Source: JBDNJM01 sp041687755
GTDB lineage: Bacteria > Planctomycetota > UBA1135 > GCA-002686595
Assembly: GCA_041687755.1 (NCBI GenBank)
Contig: JBDNJM010000075.1
Location: forward strand, 1-64,000
Length of the DNA stretch: 64,000 nt
Reading direction: 5' to 3'
Shown: piece by piece, positions 62,217 through 64,000 of the stretch
Numbering within the stretch: the first letter of the stretch is position 1
How the letters are laid out: each line of letters begins with the position of its first letter
Program-made: the position numbers and the translations under genes
Notes under the pieces: model-generated
Databases searched by the model: none
The model's input: the letters and a program-made list of their open reading frames with translations, nothing else
What the model was told of the DNA's origin: nothing

Positions 62217-63484
62217 AGGCGATCGAGGAAGCGCCGGTAGGCGCTCTCGAGGTCTTCCGGCGAGCGTCGCCGCCGAATCGTGTCCTTGAAGGACTGGAAG
62301 GCCTGGTCGAGCAGGCGGCGGGTCAGCTCGTGGGCGAGCTGGATTTGTTCGGGTGCGGAGTCGGCACCGGCGAGGTCGTCGAGCACCTTCTCGCGGACCG
62401 CGTCAAAGCGCTCGCGCATCTCGCTGACGACCGGGGCGGCTGCGGCGAATTCGCGCTGGCTGAGGTACTTGTGCACCTCGGAGACCAAAATGCTCGAGGT
62501 CTCCTCGCTGCTGTCCGCCCGTAGATCTCGGTTCTGCTCGACGACCTTGGCGAGGTCGTCCAGGTCGTAGTAGAGCACCGGCTCGAAGCGCGCGATCGAC
62601 GGATCGATGGCGCGTGGCACGGAGAGGTCGATCGCGAGCACGGGACGGTCGCGGCGGTGCAGGCGGGCCTGGCGCACGATGTCTGACGTGACGATGTGGC
62701 GGCCCGCGTCCACGCAGGCGACGACCAAGTCGGAGCGCTCGAGCTGCGCCGCCAGCTCGTCGAAGCCGCAGGCGAGGCCGCCGAACTCTTCGGCCGCGGC
62801 GTTGGCGTTCTCGAGCGTGCGGTTCGCAAACACGAGTTGTCCGATGCCGCGCGACTTGAGGTGCTTGGCGACGAGCAGGCCGGTCTCTCCGGTTCCGACG
62901 ATCAGCGCCTGCAGCTTCTCGAAGCCGTTGAACACGTGGCCGGCGAGGTCCACGCCGACCTTCGCGACGCTGAGCGAGCCTTGCCCGAGTTTGGTCTCGG
63001 TGCGCACGCGCTTGCCGACGCGGATCGCCTGGGTCAGCAGCGGGCGCAGTTCGCGTCCGACGGCGCCGCACTCCTCGCCTGCGGCGAGGGCGACCTTGAG
63101 CTGCGAGAGGATCTGCGACTCGCCGAGGACTAGGCTGTCGAGCCCGGAGGCGACGCGGTACACGTGGCACAGGGCCTCGACGCCGCGGTAGGTGTACAGC
63201 TCGTCCTCGGCGGCGTGGCTGAACAGCCGCTCGCGCAGGGCCAGGACTCGCCCGACGTCCACGCGACCCCAGACGAGCAATTCGGTCCGGTTGCAGGTGG
63301 ACAGGATCCAGGCTTCGTCGACGCCCTCGACGCCGAGGGCGGACTCCAGCCGGGCTGGGAGCTCCACCGGCGCGACGCTGCAGCGCTCGCGGACCTCCAC
63401 CGGGGCCGTGCGGTGCGACAGCCCGATCAGCAGCGGGCCGCCGCGCCGACCGTCCTGCTCGAGTTCGGTGCTCAGCTCGTCCAA
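62213..63484 (-). CDS. hemA: Glutamyl-tRNA reductase
   Basis: The product is 423 aa if translation starts at TTG 63484. It reduces Glu-tRNA to glutamate-1-semialdehyde with NADPH. Blocks are LLIGLSHRTAPVEVRE, ILSTCNRTELLVW (catalytic Cys), SGLDSLVLGESQILSQLK, QALIVGTGETGLLVAKHLKS and the C-terminal dimerisation helix. No ATG or GTG precedes LLIGLSH in a sensible place; the TTG overlaps the upstream gene end by 13 bases. HemL, the next enzyme, is at 32940-34244. Confidence 0.93.
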   Translation of the reverse strand: MDELSTELEQDGRRGGPLLIGLSHRTAPVEVRERCSVAPVELPARLESALGVEGVDEAWILSTCNRTELLVWGRVDVGRVLALRERLFSHAAEDELYTYRGVEALCHVYRVASGLDSLVLGESQILSQLKVALAAGEECGAVGRELRPLLTQAIRVGKRVRTETKLGQGSLSVAKVGVDLAGHVFNGFEKLQALIVGTGETGLLVAKHLKSRGIGQLVFANRTLENANAAAEEFGGLACGFDELAAQLERSDLVVACVDAGRHIVTSDIVRQARLHRRDRPVLAIDLSVPRAIDPSIARFEPVLYYDLDDLAKVVEQNRDLRADSSEETSSILVSEVHKYLSQREFAAAAPVVSEMRERFDAVREKVLDDLAGADSAPEQIQLAHELTRRLLDQAFQSFKDTIRRRRSPEDLESAYRRFLDRL

Positions 63485-64000
63485 TGGAACCCCCCCGGCA
63501 CCAGCGAGTAGCCGAGGCTGACGAGCAGCAGGACCATGCCGCCCACGGCGCCGGTCGCGGAGCGCTTGGCGGTGAGGCCGGGGATCGCGCGGCTGAATGC
63601 AACGAAGCCGAAGTGCAGCATCAGCCCGAGCAGCACGATCACCAGTGGGTCGGAGTACGTGAAGCCCTCGACCCGGGCGCTGTGGGCCCACCAGATGCCA
63701 CCGTTGATGCCGACGGCGAGGAAGCAGAACGCGATCAGCGCCGCGCGGCGCATGCGACGCGCGAGCTCGCCTAGGGAGGGGAGCCCGTCCAGCCAGCGGC
63801 CGAACTTGCGTCGCCGCATGTGCCGGAAGAGCAGCAGGTACAGCACGCCGTGCACGCCGGACAGGATCAAGGCGGAGCTGGCGACGAGGATCGAGGCGAC
63901 GTGCAGTAGGTAGAAAGCGCCGGGCCGATCGCTGGGCGAGCCGGCCTCGAGCGGCGCGAAGCCAGAGGACAGCAGCTGCAGCCCGAAGACCGTGCCGAAC
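63472..64000 (-). CDS. CcsA/HemX-type cytochrome c assembly membrane protein, partial
   Basis: The visible C-terminal part (about 175 aa) has several transmembrane helices: HVASILVASSALILSGVHG followed by VLYLLLFRHM, then AALIAFCFLAVGINGGIWW, VIVLLGLMLHFGFVAFS, and a last helix ending SLGYSLVPGGFHW with a His at the position of the conserved late His in CcsA. The cytoplasmic LPSLGELARRMRR segment is also typical. The WWD haem-handling motif of full CcsA is not obvious here, so a HemX-like relative is possible. The 5' end is outside the window. It overlaps the hemA start. Confidence 0.75.
   Translation of the reverse strand, partial: FGTVFGLQLLSSGFAPLEAGSPSDRPGAFYLLHVASILVASSALILSGVHGVLYLLLFRHMRRRKFGRWLDGLPSLGELARRMRRAALIAFCFLAVGINGGIWWAHSARVEGFTYSDPLVIVLLGLMLHFGFVAFSRAIPGLTAKRSATGAVGGMVLLLVSLGYSLVPGGFHWTS

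Noticed and set aside
1..64000. tRNA, rRNA, CRISPR arrays, integrase attachment sites and replication origins.
   Set aside because: None was recognised; the only repeats seen are the 132-nt element, the 125-bp palindrome and homopolymer runs.

Overview
The window is 64 kb of GC-rich, gene-dense DNA from a Gram-negative bacterium with an outer membrane: it carries flagellar L- and P-ring genes, lipoproteins and a secretin. ECF-type sigma factors fused to large extracytoplasmic domains, FG-GAP secreted proteins, a flagellar set in the order flgF-G-A-H-I-J-N-K-L, and a hybrid type II secretion/type IV pilus cluster together suggest a member of the Planctomycetota. That placement is inference; no rRNA or tRNA gene was seen.

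Layout. 1-1.25 kb is a decayed strip: a trehalose-6-phosphate synthase fragment with an internal stop, an unrecognised ORF and an IS3-family remnant. 1.26-7.1 kb (minus strand) holds a secreted-type nuclease, a broken FG-GAP repeat gene, a GNAT-nitrilase fusion and a small membrane protein. 7.4-18 kb is a flagellar rod/ring/hook-junction operon behind a candidate sigma-54 promoter, ending with a small helical protein, a GNAT protein and a strong terminator. 18-21.6 kb (minus) holds two lipoproteins and mutM. 21.7-28.1 kb is a tandem pair of sigma-factor/membrane/carboxypeptidase-regulatory-like fusion genes, the first a pseudogene and the second intact; a third intact member lies at 37.6-40.1 kb. 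28.1-37.4 kb holds gmhA, an aldehyde dehydrogenase, lipoproteins, a dihaem peroxidase, hemL, a PLP decarboxylase and a PNPOx-like protein. 40.4-46 kb holds an acyl-CoA dehydrogenase, a hydrolase, a frameshifted gene, a haem-binding protein, a 125-bp near-perfect palindrome and an Rsm22-type protein. 46.2-60.6 kb is one pilus/secretion operon (E, F, major pilin, four pilin-like minor subunits, a PilM-PilN fusion, PilO, a GspC/PilP-like protein, secretin, TPR lipoprotein, PilZ/coiled-coil protein). 60.6-64 kb (minus) is ccsA-hemA-hemC-hemD, which with hemL supplies tetrapyrrole and cytochrome c maturation functions that fit the haem proteins nearby.

The most unusual features are: a 132-nt repeat present twice (4956-5087 and 40124-40255), each copy beginning exactly at the stop codon of the gene before it and able to form the same hairpins with compensatory base changes; the 61-bp-arm palindrome at 44873-44997; and the sigma factors built into one polypeptide with a membrane segment and a very large extracytoplasmic part. 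Several genes are broken by in-frame stops or frameshifts, which points to active gene decay or, for single events, sequence error.
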